Source: Lampris incognitus
Taxonomy: Eukaryota; Chordata; Actinopteri; Lampriformes; Lampridae
Direction: 5' to 3'
DNA: 64,000 bases
Assembly (NCBI RefSeq): GCF_029633865.1
Contig: NC_079224.1
Coordinates: forward strand, 23,368,895 to 23,432,894
Within the stretch, counting starts at the first letter, position 1; each line of letters begins with the position of its first letter. A program made the position numbers and the translations under genes. This document shows positions 23,365-35,153 of this stretch, piece after piece. Under the pieces are notes generated by a model. It worked only from the letters and a program-made list of their open reading frames with translations. It searched no databases and was not told the DNA's origin.

Positions 23365-25500
23365 AGCGGCCCTGCAACCCTGGCTGCTTCCAAGCCGCCA
23401 CATGTAAGCAAATGAGATGAAACCGAGTACTGTTCACAGCCACTGAATGGCTATGCTTGTGCGCAGACTTCCAGAGTGACCCATACTGCTCACAGTGTCC
23501 AATCAGGAAATACCATCCAAGCTGGAGCCACAAACATACACTGAACCAATCACTTGACACTAACCCCGGGCCCCACAGAAAGGAGGCTTTCTGATACCCC
23601 CAGTGACTTGAACAGGGGTACGAGTCTAAAAGAAGAGGCATAAAGGGAATTCAGTTTAAGCAGAATCACTAGACTGAAAGTGGACAGGTTGTTAAAAAAA
23701 ATGCAACATGATGTCATGTCTTTGGAAGTCACATTATCAAAGAGGTTTAACTTTAGGATGACTTTCTCTCTAAAAAAGGGTGCACACAAATAAACACACA
23801 AACACAGAGTTCTGACTCGGTGATATGATGATCGCTAATAAGGTGTATAAAGATTTACACTTGGGCTGTAATAAAATTGATCGACTTCTCTTAGAACAAG
23901 AAAAATTGAGGGTAAAAATGAAAGGAGAGAGACATCTAGTGTCTGTGTTTTGTCAGGTAGTGTAGGCTACATTTGAAAATGTATTGATCATCTATGGCTA
24001 TGATGGTCACTCATTAAACATGGAGCCAAAAATAGCTAGCTACACAGAATTAAAAGAAAGCGCTAATCACTCTAAAATTTGAAAAATTTAGTTTCCAGCT
24101 GAACTGAATTCAAGAATACCAAACTAATCCAGTCTTTGAGTTCATTCTCTATTTTCAAGCCTTTTTTGTATTTTTACTGTATTTGGTCTGACTTTTCAGA
24201 CAGCCTTGGTGACCTTAAAAGTGACTAGTGACAAAACTAGTGACTTATTTTGATCCCTGGAGCACATCCTGATTTCTGCAAATTGCAGATGTTCCGCATT
24301 TGATATGCTAACGCTAATTCCCGTTTCTAACATCTGATTGGATAAACGTTATGACTCTCCTTGGGCAGAGCAACTGATCTACATGGCAGAGTGGTTAAAA
24401 AAAGGAAAGGTGTAAATTAGTTATCAGGCAAAAAAAAGAAAAGAAAAAAATATTTTAAAAAAATAAATGCCAAGTACATTTTCTCCCACATGCTTTCCTT
24501 GCGTTTCAGAAAATGGATTTCATGAGAAGAAAAGCTCTCCATACTATGAAACCACCTTGTTAATTTAGACAAGGGCGACTGGTTTTTTACTTTTTTTAAC
24601 CATCACATTCAGTATTCATATCAGCTAAATGATTTTGTCTAAAACAAACATTTTTAGTGTTTCTGTTTCCAATTGACACAGTACAAAATAAATAATTCAA
24701 CAAAAACAAACAATTGATTTGATTATGGGATTATTAATACATAATACCATAATAATACCCATTTGATTTTTTTTTCTAACAAACCGATCAATGCAGCCAC
24801 TTAGTTGACAAAATGGTCAAAGTGCATATACAGTTATAATTTAATGTAAACATTAACTTTTTCATGCTGTGACCCAGCTGTGGAGATACATTTTGGGCCA
24901 GAACCCACTAAATATTTTGAGTAGTAAAATTAACAAAAAATTGTCCTTACCTGTCAGAAAGCAAAAAAAAAAGAAAAAGAAAGAAAGCATAAAGCATAAA
25001 GCAAGCAGTCCTCTCTTTATTGTTCATCAATGTAGTTTTCCTTCTTTCAGTCTTCATGGCATACTAATAATTAAATGAAATAGACTACGCATTTCAACAG
25101 TGTATTTATTGTGGACATCCCACAACGACGACCCATAGCGTAAAAACCACTGCTCTACTGAACTATTAAATGAACTGCCTTAATCAGATGGATTGTGGAC
25201 TTGTACCAGAAGTAGGCTACAACAAACTCAAAATACTTAAAATAATTGAAAGACACAAATGTTTTTTCACAATGATGTCCTGACTGTAATCGACTGATTC
25301 AGCTAAAATAATCAAACTGCCCACCACTACGCTGAAACCCTTCCTCTCCCGTGTGACATGATTTACATTCAGATATTAAATGCAAATTTTATAGTGATGC
25401 CATCTATTGAGTTGAAGCCATTAGCTACTTTACTTATCGATAAGTCAGCAACACTTTATATATTATAGAGCTTTTTGATTCAGGTCACCTGCAGAGTTCA
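23365..25500. other. Upstream of lipid-transfer gene; no gene seen
   Basis: AT-rich single-copy-looking sequence. It should contain the promoter of the minus-strand gene starting at 23364. I see no TATA box or other element I would defend, and no ORF with family features. Confidence 0.5.
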
Positions 25501-25514
25501 AAGTGTTGGAAGAT

Positions 25515-25991
25515 GGAGGTTAAAAAAAATGTATGGAACGCCGATGCACATGGCTGAGCGCCGGCCCCGGCGTTTCCCGCCACACTTGGCCTTGGGTCCA
25601 AACTTTGCGTGGTAAAAACATCGGCTGTGATCCTGCTGCCATTGCTGCTGCAGCGGTGACCATTGTGTCTCCAGGCAGTGATGAAAATGTTTGGGCAGGA
25701 AAAAACGTGGCCACATAGTGCTGTTGACCAGCCAGGAAACATTATCAGCCTCCTTGGCCAGAGCACGACAGTCAGTGATGGTGGTGTTGGCTTAAGCAGC
25801 CTGTACCTGAGAAGGCAGCTGTCACAGAAACAGTTGGATGAAGAAGAAGTCGGGCTTGTGCTCTCCCAGGAGATCCAGCATCCTGTCCATAAGTTCAGAC
25901 AGCTTACTGTCACCGATAGGGTTGTCAACTCCCTGAAATGGAAATAAGGGACAGGGGACGGGGTGGGGTGGGGTGGGGGTCCCACGTCCAA
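25515..25991 (-). mobile_element. Ty3/gypsy gag fossil
   Basis: Minus-strand remnants match the gag of the gypsy element at 29.3-33.7 kb: the block around SELMDRMLDLLGEHKP, then ANTTITDCRALAKEAD, then FYHAKFGPKAK. No LTR or pol is seen nearby. It is a broken, much older fragment with about two or more breaks. Confidence 0.75.
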
Positions 25992-25999
25992 CTACCTGT

Positions 26000-26882
26000 A
26001 ACAAATATAACGTGTCTTACACCTGCATGACTGCATTATTACACTTACTGTATCTAAATATATACTTGGTTGTAAGAAGTCCTATTCATACCACAATCCC
26101 ATCAAGGAAATGCAATAGCTTCAGCCATTTACCAGACATATATCTATAGGCCCATGCACGAGGACAAACACACAAACATGAAATTGATCAGTTTCATATT
26201 TTTGAGCAATAAAAATACATGTGTAACAGTATCATTCAAGAATTGTTTTGGTCAGTGCAAAATAACAGTTCAACTGTTCAATCTTCACATTGGCATGTAT
26301 TTATTCAAGATCTTTCTTTTAACATGTAACATGTTCTTCAGTAGTGCGAACAACTTTCTTTTAACAGTGCAGAACAGTATTTTTTCATTCTTTTAAAAAG
26401 AAAATACATAAAGAAAAAATCTAATTAAAGAACTTTCTTTTAACATGTAACATGTTTTGCAGTAGCGCAAAAAAGCAAATTCATATATTCTTTGGAATAA
26501 AACAATCATTAGTGCAAAAGCCATTTTAGATTTCAGATCTTGAAATTATTCCACTAAGGTTCATGGCTGAATCTACTGAGCCAAAAGCACTTTTTTGTGC
26601 CTCAAAGGTTATAGGCCATGACTACACTTCATAGCAATAACAATTATATTAAGAAATAGTTATATTGAAATCACTTGTGTAGCCTACCAACAGTACTTTG
26701 TATCTTGATCTTCTCAATATACACATCTTATCAAGACATTTTCTGAACAAAGGCACAATTAATCATTGAAAATGTATGTATTTAGCAAACAATGAACCAT
26801 GGAAGACATCATACAAAAATTTGTCAAGCAGCTCCAGAACCACAAGCAGCTCTGAATTTGCTAAATTCAGCTCAAGTGTCAT
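26000..26882. other. AT-rich stretch; no gene seen
   Basis: No coding family recognised. A block with CTTTCTTTTAACATGTAACA at about 26310 recurs at about 26430, a diverged local duplication. Confidence 0.5.
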
Positions 26883-26998
26883 AGCTCCAGTCACCGTGTT
26901 ATAGCTCCAGCAACAGTGTTACCTCCAGTTACAGTCTTAGCTCAATTTCACAGTGTTAACTCAAGTCACAGTGTTTCCTCCAGTCACAGTGTTAGCTC
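26883..26998. repeat. Tandem repeat, about 19-bp unit, 6 copies
   Basis: Diverged units close to CTCCAGTCACAGTGTTAG. No function evident. Confidence 0.75.
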
Positions 26999-27380
26999 TG
27001 AGTTTGGTGAAGGCCTATTTTTTCCACTTGTACTTTTTTTGATCTCTTGCAGCAGTAAGCAGTCGTTAATCCCCCAGAGCTGCAGTGCAAAACTCTGAGC
27101 AAGACATTTCATAATTCACAGTGACAATCAGGGCTGGATTAAATGGATAGAGTACACTAGGAAGAGCATTTTTTGGAGGGGCCCACCCCATCCCCACACA
27201 AGCACATTTTGATACTTTGTAAACAAACAACATTACTTTTAACTGCCACACCGTTATTATGGTTAACAAGTTAGGCATATATTTTTCTTTATTATTATCT
27301 ATTTATAGTTCATCACTCGCAATTTGATAGTCATGAATTTAAAGGGGAAAGTATAGGCCAACATTTATATATCTCATATA

Positions 27381-28577
27381 CACTACCGTTCAAAAGTTTG
27401 GGATCACCCAAACAATTTCGTGTTTTCCATGAAAAGTCACACTTATTCACCACCATATGTTGTGAAATGAATAGAAAATAGAGTCAAGACATTGACAAGG
27501 TTAGAAATAATGATTTGTATTTGAAATAAGATTTTTTTTACATCAAACTTTGCTTTCGTCAAAGAATCCTCCATTTGCAGCAATTACAGCATTGCAGACC
27601 TTTGGCATTCTAGCTGTTAATTTGTTGAGGTAATCTGGAGAAATTGCACCCCACGCTTCCAGAAGCAGCTCCCACAAGTTGGATTGGTTGGATGGGCACT
27701 TCTTTGAGCAGATTGAGTTTCTGGAGCATCACATTTGTGGGGTCAATTAAACGCTCAAAATGGCCAGAAAAAGAGAACTTTCATCTGAAACTCGACAGTC
27801 TATTCTTGTTCTTAGAAATGAAGGCTATTCCATGCGAGAAATTGCTAAGAAATTGAAGATTTCCTACACCGGTGTGTACTACTCCCTTCAGAGGACAGCA
27901 CAAACAGGCTCTAACAGGTACTATTTAATGAAGATGCCAGTTGGGGACCTGTGAGGCGTCTGTTTCTCAAACTAGAGACTCTAATGTACTTATCTTCTTG
28001 CTCAGTTGTGCAACGCGGCCTCCCACTTCTTTTTCTACTCTGGTTAGAGCCTGTTTGTGCTGTCCTCTGAAGGGAGTAGTACACACCGGTGTAGGAAATC
28101 TTCAATTTCTTAGCAATTTCTCGCATGGAATAGCCTTCATTTCTAAGAACAAGAATTGACTGTCGAGTTTCAGATGAAAGTTCTCTTTTTCTGGCCATTT
28201 TGAGCGTTTAATTGACCCCACAAATGTGATGCTCCAGAAACTCAGTCTGCTCAAAGAAGTGCCCATCCAACCAATCCAACTTGTGGGAGCTGCTTCTGGA
28301 AACGTGGGGTGCAATTTCTCCAGATTACCTCAACAAATTAACAGCTAGAATGCCAAAGGTCTGCAATGCTGTAATTGCTGCAAATGGAGGATTCTTTGAC
28401 GAAAGCAAAGTTTGATGTAAAAAAAATCTTATTTCAAATACAAATAATTATTTCTAACCTTGTCAATGTCTTGACTCTATTTTCTATTCATTTCACAACA
28501 TATGGTGGTGAATAAGTGTGACTTTTCATGGAAAACACAAAATTGTTTGGGTGATCCCAAACTTTTGAACGGTAGTG
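27381..28577. mobile_element. Tc1-derived fold-back element
   Basis: Two near-identical inverted arms of about 535 bp (27381-27915 and 28043-28577) with a spacer of about 127 bp, flanked by TA. Each arm runs from a Tc1 end (CACTACCGTTCAAAAGTTTG) into the transposase N-terminus starting MARKRELSSETRQS, at 27760 (plus) and 28198 (minus), each 379 bp from its end. The right-arm frame runs further into the spacer (SRKRSGRPRCTTEQED). The catalytic domain is absent, so any movement would need transposase from elsewhere. Confidence 0.9.
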
Positions 28578-29313
28578 TATGTTCATTTATATTTATTTGC
28601 ATTTTACATTTGATTTCATTATTTGTCTTTACATATTCAGATTTGGGTATTTAAGTGGAAAGCGTACGCTAATCAAATTTACAGCTGCTTTCTCCTGACT
28701 TTTGATAAAGTGAAGTCTTCGATAACGTCATCGTAATCCAGGGAGGTGCTAAATTCGTTCTCAATCGCCAACACTGCAAAAGCGTTCAGTTTCTTGTCCT
28801 TCACTGTTGATCTCAGGTACATTTTAACGCGTTTCAGCAAAGAAAACAACCTTTCTCCAGAGCAGTTTGCAAAGAGTAATGGCAGATACATGCGAAGGCA
28901 AATGTCCACGTTAGGGAATGCATTCTCCAGGCCAAGCTCTCTGAGCTTCTTATACATGCCCATGACTGACTGTTCAACCTTTGCCATTGAGCTTAACTGA
29001 CATAACTCTTCCGTAGTCATTTTCAAGATCATATGGGTATATCTCTTTGAGATGTTCTGTCGCTGCACTCATTTCTCGGATATCCATAGAATTGACTTTT
29101 GTAAAAAACGAATTTTGATGCTGGGCTAGGCCCCGAGAGGAACAAAGCCAATCTGTCGTTTTCTTTCCTCTTTATTTTTCTTCCTTTTTTTGCGTTTTGC
29201 TGCACCCGATAGCATTGCTGCTGAGAGGCTGCTGCTAACATATAAGCATGATCTGTGTACTGACTAAACCGCAAAGACTTTTTCGCGCACATAGCAAGGT
29301 GCTTACGTTGTGT

Positions 29314-32300
29314 TGTAGAGCCAAAGGAACGGAGAAGACCGTAGGTTCACACTTTAGCCGTGTAGGCAACTTTCTTTAATCCACGGTAAATCAGAGAGAC
29401 AACCAAACCCAGCTCGACTGAGCGGAGGTGGCAAGAATAACCAGAAAACTGGCTGGACAACCATAACTTAACCCTGCGTTAACCTGCCAGGGCAACCATG
29501 ACTTAACCCTTAGTTCCTGGGTTGAATTCTGTCCCCAATACGTGTCCACCACATGAGCCCCCCCAGAATTCGCCCTAGTAATCGAAGTCAGGCAGGCGCG
29601 GGGGGGCGACAGGCCGTCCGCGGCGGCTCCGGATAACAGGGGCCGGAGTGTCTCTGGGAGGCATTGACGCGGGCCTGTGGAGGTCGGCCTGAGGAGCAGA
29701 AGAGGCAGCTCGGGCCTCCACGGGGGGAGGAGGCGGAGCCGGGGAACGACCACGACGAGGAGGTTGGGCTAACTCCAACGGCTGCGTCAAGTCCAGGTGT
29801 GTGGGTTTAACTCGGTCCACTGAAACATGCTCGGCTGTGCCCCCAAAATCCACCACCAGGTGCTTAGTTCCCCGTTCCAGGACGCGGAAGGGGCCGTCAT
29901 AAGGGGGTTGCAGAGGGGGGCGGTGTGCGTCGTGACAGATGAACACGTAGTCCGCTGACTGCAGACCTGGGGGCACCTGGGACACCGGAGCGCCGTGTTG
30001 GGACGGGTGTGAAAGCTCTGACCCCGTCCAGTAAGGAGGCTCGTTGGTCCACAGCTGACCAGGGACGCGTTGCATTGGGCATGAAATCGCCTGGGACTCG
30101 CAGCGGCGTGCCGTACACCAGCTCCGCAGAGGAGGCTTGTAGGTCTTCCTTCGGGGCGGTCCGCAGGCCCAGCATGACCCATGGGAGCTTGTCGACCCAG
30201 TTGCAGTCCTTGAGAGTAGCCCGAAGCGCAGCCTTCATGGACCGGTGGAGGCGCTCACATAGGCCGTTCGCCTGAGGGTGGTAGGTGGTAGTGCGATGAA
30301 GCTTGACGCCCAGAGCCTCACCCACAGCATTCCATAGCTCTGAGGTAAACTGTGGCCCGCGGTCAGATGAAAGGTCGGAAGCCGTACCGAAACGTGAGAC
30401 CCACGACCCAATAAAAGCCCGGGCCACATCAGCAGACGTCGTGGATGCCAGGGGAACAGCTTCAGGCCAGCGCGTAGTCCTGTCCACCACAGTGAAGAGG
30501 TAGGTGAACCCATGGGAGGGGGGTAGGGGACCAACCAGGTCGACGTGGACATGGTCAAATCGTCTCTCCGGCACTGCGAAGCGTTCCAGGGGCGCCTTAA
30601 TGTGGCGGTGTATCTTAGCCCGCTGACAGGCAACACACGAGTCGGCCCACGCTTTCACGTCTCTCTTAAGTCCCTCCCACACAAACTTAGCAGAGGTCAG
30701 GCGCACGGATGGCTTACCGCCTGGATGAGAGAGGCCGTGCACAGCTTCAAATACGGGGCGTCTCCAGCTGTGCGGGACGATGGGCCTGGGCTGTCCTGTG
30801 GAGACGTCCCACAGGAGGGTGACACCTGTGTCGCTGAAAGGAACGTCCTGCAGGCGGAGCCCCGTGTCGGAGGCCCGGAGACGGAGGATGCTCGGGTCCG
30901 TGGCTTGGTCAGCAGCCATCTGTGCATAGTCAAGGCCTAGGTGGACCGCTCCAATCACTGCCCTAGAGAGGCAGTCAGCTACCTGGTTAGACTTACCAGC
31001 GACGTGCTGGATGTCGGTAGTGAATTCCGAAATGTAGGAGAGTTGTCGCTGCTGGCGAGCGGACCATGGCTCAGCCGTCTTGGACATGGCAAACGTGAGG
31101 GGCTTGTGGTCCACGTACGCAGTAAACTCGCGGCCCTCTAGCAGGAAACGGAAATGCCGGACGGCGAGCCAGAGACCGAGGAGTTCCCTGTCAAAAGTAC
31201 TATACTTGCGCTCTCGGGGTGTAAGCTGGCGACTGAAAAAGGCCAAAGGCTGCCAAGCCCCCCCCACCCACTGTTCGTGAACCGCACCAACAGCATAGTC
31301 CGATGCATCCGTGGTTATGGAAATAGGCGCTGTAGGTGAAGGATGCGCTAGCAGGGTAGCCTGGGAGAGCGCAGCTTTAGTCTCGGTGAACGCACGGTCC
31401 CGCTCTGCTGTCCAGTCGACCGCCTGGTTGGGGGACATGCCTTTCAGCGCCTCGTACAGTGGCCGGATGATAAAGGCGGCTCGGGGAATGAAGCGGTGGT
31501 AGAATGTCACCATCCCGATGAACTCCCTGAGCGCACGAGCTGTTTGGGGGCGCGGAAAGGCCGCCACCGCTTCCACCTTTGAGGGCAGGGGGACTGCCCC
31601 GTCCCCAGTGATGCGGTTTCCGAGGAAATCAATGGCTGTCAGCCCGAACCGGCACTTCGCCGGGTTGACGATCAGCCCATGCTGGCTGAGGCGTGTGAAG
31701 AGGGCATGAAGATGGGACAGGTGTTCTTCCTTGGAGGCGCTGGCGATGAGTATGTCGTCCAAATAGACGAAGATGAAAGGAAGGCCACGGAGCACTGAAT
31801 CCATCAGCCGCTGAAAGGACTGGGCCGCATTTTTGAGTCCAAATGGCATTCGTAGGAATTCAAATAGGCCGAATGGGGTAGTCACCGCTGTCTTGGGGAT
31901 GTCTGAGGGGTGCACGGGAACTTGATGATAACCACGGACCAGGTCGACTTTTGAGAAGACGCATTTGCCAGACAGGTTTGCAGAAAAGTCCTTGATATGC
32001 GGGACAGGATAGCGGTCGGGCGTGGTGGCGTCACTTAGTCGGCGGTAGTCCCCGCATGGGCGCCAACCTCCATCAGGCTTAGCGACGATGTGGAGTGGGG
32101 ACGCCCACGGGCTGTCAGAGTGGCGGATGATCCCCATGCGTTCCAGGTGCTCGAACTCAGACTTGGCAATGGCGAGTTTGGCGGGGTCGAGACGCCTGGC
32201 TCTGGCGTAGACCGGGGGCCCCTTCGTAGCAATGTGATGCTCCACCCCATGCTTAGCGGTGGGTGCAGAGAAGGTAGGCTGGGTGAGGTCAGGGAACTCA

Positions 32301-33715
32301 GCGAGGAGGCGGTTGAACTTGTCTGCCTCTGAGAGAGAGTTGGCTAGACCTGCATAGGCCGCTTCCCTCCGCGTACATGCGAAGGAGGAGAAGGTTAAGG
32401 CATCGACCAGACGGCTGTTCTGAATGTCCACTAGCAAACCGTAAGCGCACAAAAAATCAGCTCCGAGGAGGGGAAGCGTTACATTGGCCATGACGAACTC
32501 CCACGTGAAACGTTGTCCACCAAAACACAGTTCTACAGACCGCACGCCGTAGGTGTGGATAGGGCTGCCGTCAGCCGTCGCCAACTGGGGGCCCCGCTCC
32601 CCGCCCATGATGTCGACGTCAGTAGCAGGGAGCACGCTTCTCTGTGCGCCCGTGTCACAAAGAAATCGCCGACCGGAGATGGTGTCGAGGATGAAGAGTA
32701 GCCTGCTCGTATCGCCAACACTCATGGCCACTACTGAGTGTTGGCCCTCTCGTTTCCCGTCGGCCTGTAGTTGCAGGGGGAACGGCACCGTTTAGCTTTC
32801 GCACCAAATCGAGCGTGGTACATACAGAGTCCAGAGGGCTTGTAGCGGTCTGATGCTGTGGCGCCACCGTCGGGCCACGCCCGCGATGTCGGCGGGAGGC
32901 CAGTGAAGGTAGGAGCCAGCACCCCGGCATGGGAGGAACGTTGTGTAGCGACGAAGAATCGGTCAGCCCCCTTTGCCAGCTCACGGGGATCAGTGATGGT
33001 GGAGTTAGCGAGCGCAGTCTGGACGTGGGGCGGCATGTTGCGCAGAAACAGCTCCATAAACAGGAAACATGGCTTTTCTTGACCCTGTAGGTTTAACATC
33101 CTGCTCATTAGCTCCGATGGTTTGCCATCTCCCAAGCCCTGAATTGCGAAGAGGCGACGTGCTCTCTCCGTTGTTGACAGTTCAAAAGTTTCAAGGAGGA
33201 GATGTTTAAGTGCGGCGTATTTACCATCGGCCGGTGGGTTGGTTATGAAACCGCTTATCCTGGAAGCCGTAGCGCCCCCCAGCGCTGCCGCTACGTAGTA
33301 GTACCTGGTCTCGTCTGCTGTTATGTCTCTGAGCGCGAACTGTGCCTCAGCCTGCGCGAACCATGTAGCCGCGGAAGACTCCCAAAACTCCGGCAGTTTA
33401 ATTGCAACGGCGTTCGTAGCCATAATGTGTGTGGTTTCAGAAAACTTATCCGAAAACCGACGTCGGGGTCACCAGTGTAGAGCCGAAGGAACGGAGAAGA
33501 CCGTAGGTTCACACTTTAGCCGTGTAGGCAACTTTCTTTAATCCACGGTAAATCAGAGAGACAACCAAACCCAGCTCGACTGAGCGGAGGTGGCAAGAAT
33601 AACCAGAAAACTGGCTGGACAACCATAACTTAACCCTGCGTTAACCTGCCAGGGCAACCATGACTTAACCCTTAGTTCCTGGGTTGAATTCTGTCCCCAA
33701 TACGTGTCCACCACA
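29314..33715 (-). mobile_element. Ty3/gypsy LTR retrotransposon, near-complete and young
   Basis: 240-bp LTRs at 29314-29553 and 33476-33715 are almost identical and flanked by a GTGT target duplication (29310-29313, 33716-33719). Minus-strand order is gag (32731-33423), then protease, reverse transcriptase, RNase H and integrase within 29575-32788. A primer-binding site (TGGTGACCCCGAC) and polypurine tract adjoin the LTRs. It looks largely whole with about one break, so insertion is recent. It sits inside the hAT remnant. Confidence 0.95.
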
Positions 33716-33719
33716 GTGT

Positions 33720-35120
33720 AATGATAACGAAACAAAAAACAAAAAAACAGAAAACAAAATCACACCGCTGGTGGTGAAGTAAGCGGTGCACGGTGCGCGT
33801 ATCTCATGCAACGAACGGACACACACACGGACACACGTCACACGTAGAAGAGGCTGCACCGCTTAAAAACTACATTGAAATAAAGTAGTACAATGACAAT
33901 ATAGGGATAGATATTACAAAAATTTGAAAAAAAATTTTTACATTTTGTTCAGTATCAGTGAAATTATTACTATTGCAGAATAATGAACAGTTAAACCTCC
34001 CAGAGAGGATTGTCTTTATCCTTGATTTGATACTCCTCGATCCGTGCGAAAACATTCCCAATAAAAAGTTGAAACGAAAGAAAAATTCGGTACCCCAAAA
34101 AAAAAAATATATAGCGTTCGATAACAAAGAAATATGTTCTCTGATACTCAAGTGACCCAAGAACAGAAGCAGGTGATGGTGGCCAAATCGTCTTGTGTCC
34201 TAGGAGAATGATGTATCTACCCAACTCCCGTCCCATCCATCAGCTAGCCGGAAAACATGGCAGAGAGCGGTGATTTGACAATAAGAAAGGCTAGAGGCTG
34301 GCAACCCTTGGTTAAGTCTTCTGTCTTCTCTACCATTTAGTCAAGTGAAGTCGTTTAGAACTCCGTATACGATGGGTAGAGTATATTAAGCGTTTAGAAT
34401 ATTAGCTAGCGATTAACAATTAGCTAGCATTGACAACTAGCTAGCGATTAGCAGCTAGCTAGCGATTAGTTCTCTGACTTCGTAAAAGGAACGTTTACTC
34501 CTACACAAGAACATAATCTCTTTTCACAAAACAAATACAGGTAAATACATTGCTCACCTAGCAGGGAAACACGGGAGAGAGCGGTGATTTGACAATAAGA
34601 AAGGCTAGAGGCTGGCAACACTTGGCTAAGTCTTCTCTACCACTGAGTCAAGCAAACCGCGAACTCTCGCTCTGAGATCCCTACTCTACAGCCGTAAAGC
34701 TGCGCTCACGGTTGGGAATCTTAAAGAGACTGTCTGACGTTTGTAGTTATCTCCTCCAGGCTACTGCGTGGCAGAGGTAAAAATTGTGCTTGCATATTGT
34801 AGCGAATTCGGGGGGGACAACGCAACCACAGGAACTGCCGCGGCCGGGAACCGAACCCGTATTTCCTGCACTGCAAGCGACAACGTTAACCAGTCGACTA
34901 AAGAGTCCGGCGCGTTACTCAAGGACCAACGTGTCTACTTATCCATGCACGTTACAATATTCTGGAATGGGGTCCACCCCAAGGAGGGGGCTACTGAGGA
35001 AATGACACGCTACATTTACCGAATGGCTTTTAATGATCATTATTCAACAAGCACTCCCTCTGTCCTCCCACCTCAGTCCATGATCATGTTTGTATGTGTA
35101 GCTGTACGTAAGCCTCTGTA
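33720..35120. other. Repeat-rich stretch; no gene seen
   Basis: A block of about 90 bp around GAGAGCGGTGATTTGACAAT occurs twice (34255-34345 and 34563-34655). A tRNA-like segment lies at 34835-34920, with a B-box-like GGTTCGGTTCC on the minus strand, probably a SINE or retroelement piece. The edges are unclear. Confidence 0.5.
34403..34469. repeat. Short tandem repeat of AGCTAGCGATTAG units
   Basis: Four diverged copies of a unit near 17-19 bp built around GCTAGCGATTA. Confidence 0.7.
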
Positions 35121-35153
35121 GCTTCCCTGCAGGGGCGGATCTACCGGGGTGGC

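Larger units (their letters stand above)
27129..34140 (-). mobile_element. hAT transposon remnant, interrupted by a Tc1 fold-back and a gypsy element
   Basis: The minus strand at 28679-29068 encodes a hAT C-terminal dimerisation region (LFANCSGERLFSLLKRVK, then LNAFAVLAIENE), as in ZMYM1-like transposases. A short basic N-terminal piece starts at 29292. CAGGGCTGGATTAAAT near 27128 resembles a hAT end; I could not find the matching end, so the right border is a guess. The transposase centre is missing. Two later insertions lie inside (27381-28577 and 29314-33715). Confidence 0.55.

Noticed and set aside
28679-29068. ZMYM1-like host gene
   Set aside because: Only the hAT C-terminal block and a short basic N-terminal piece are present, with the middle missing and transposons inside. 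Reads as a hAT remnant.
29897-32788. 963-residue open frame as a host gene
   Set aside because: It is the pol region of the young Ty3/gypsy element, flanked by LTRs and a target duplication.
34835-34920. tRNA gene on the minus strand
   Set aside because: The B-box-like GGTTCGGTTCC is present, but I could not pair an acceptor stem. Probably a SINE or retroelement part.
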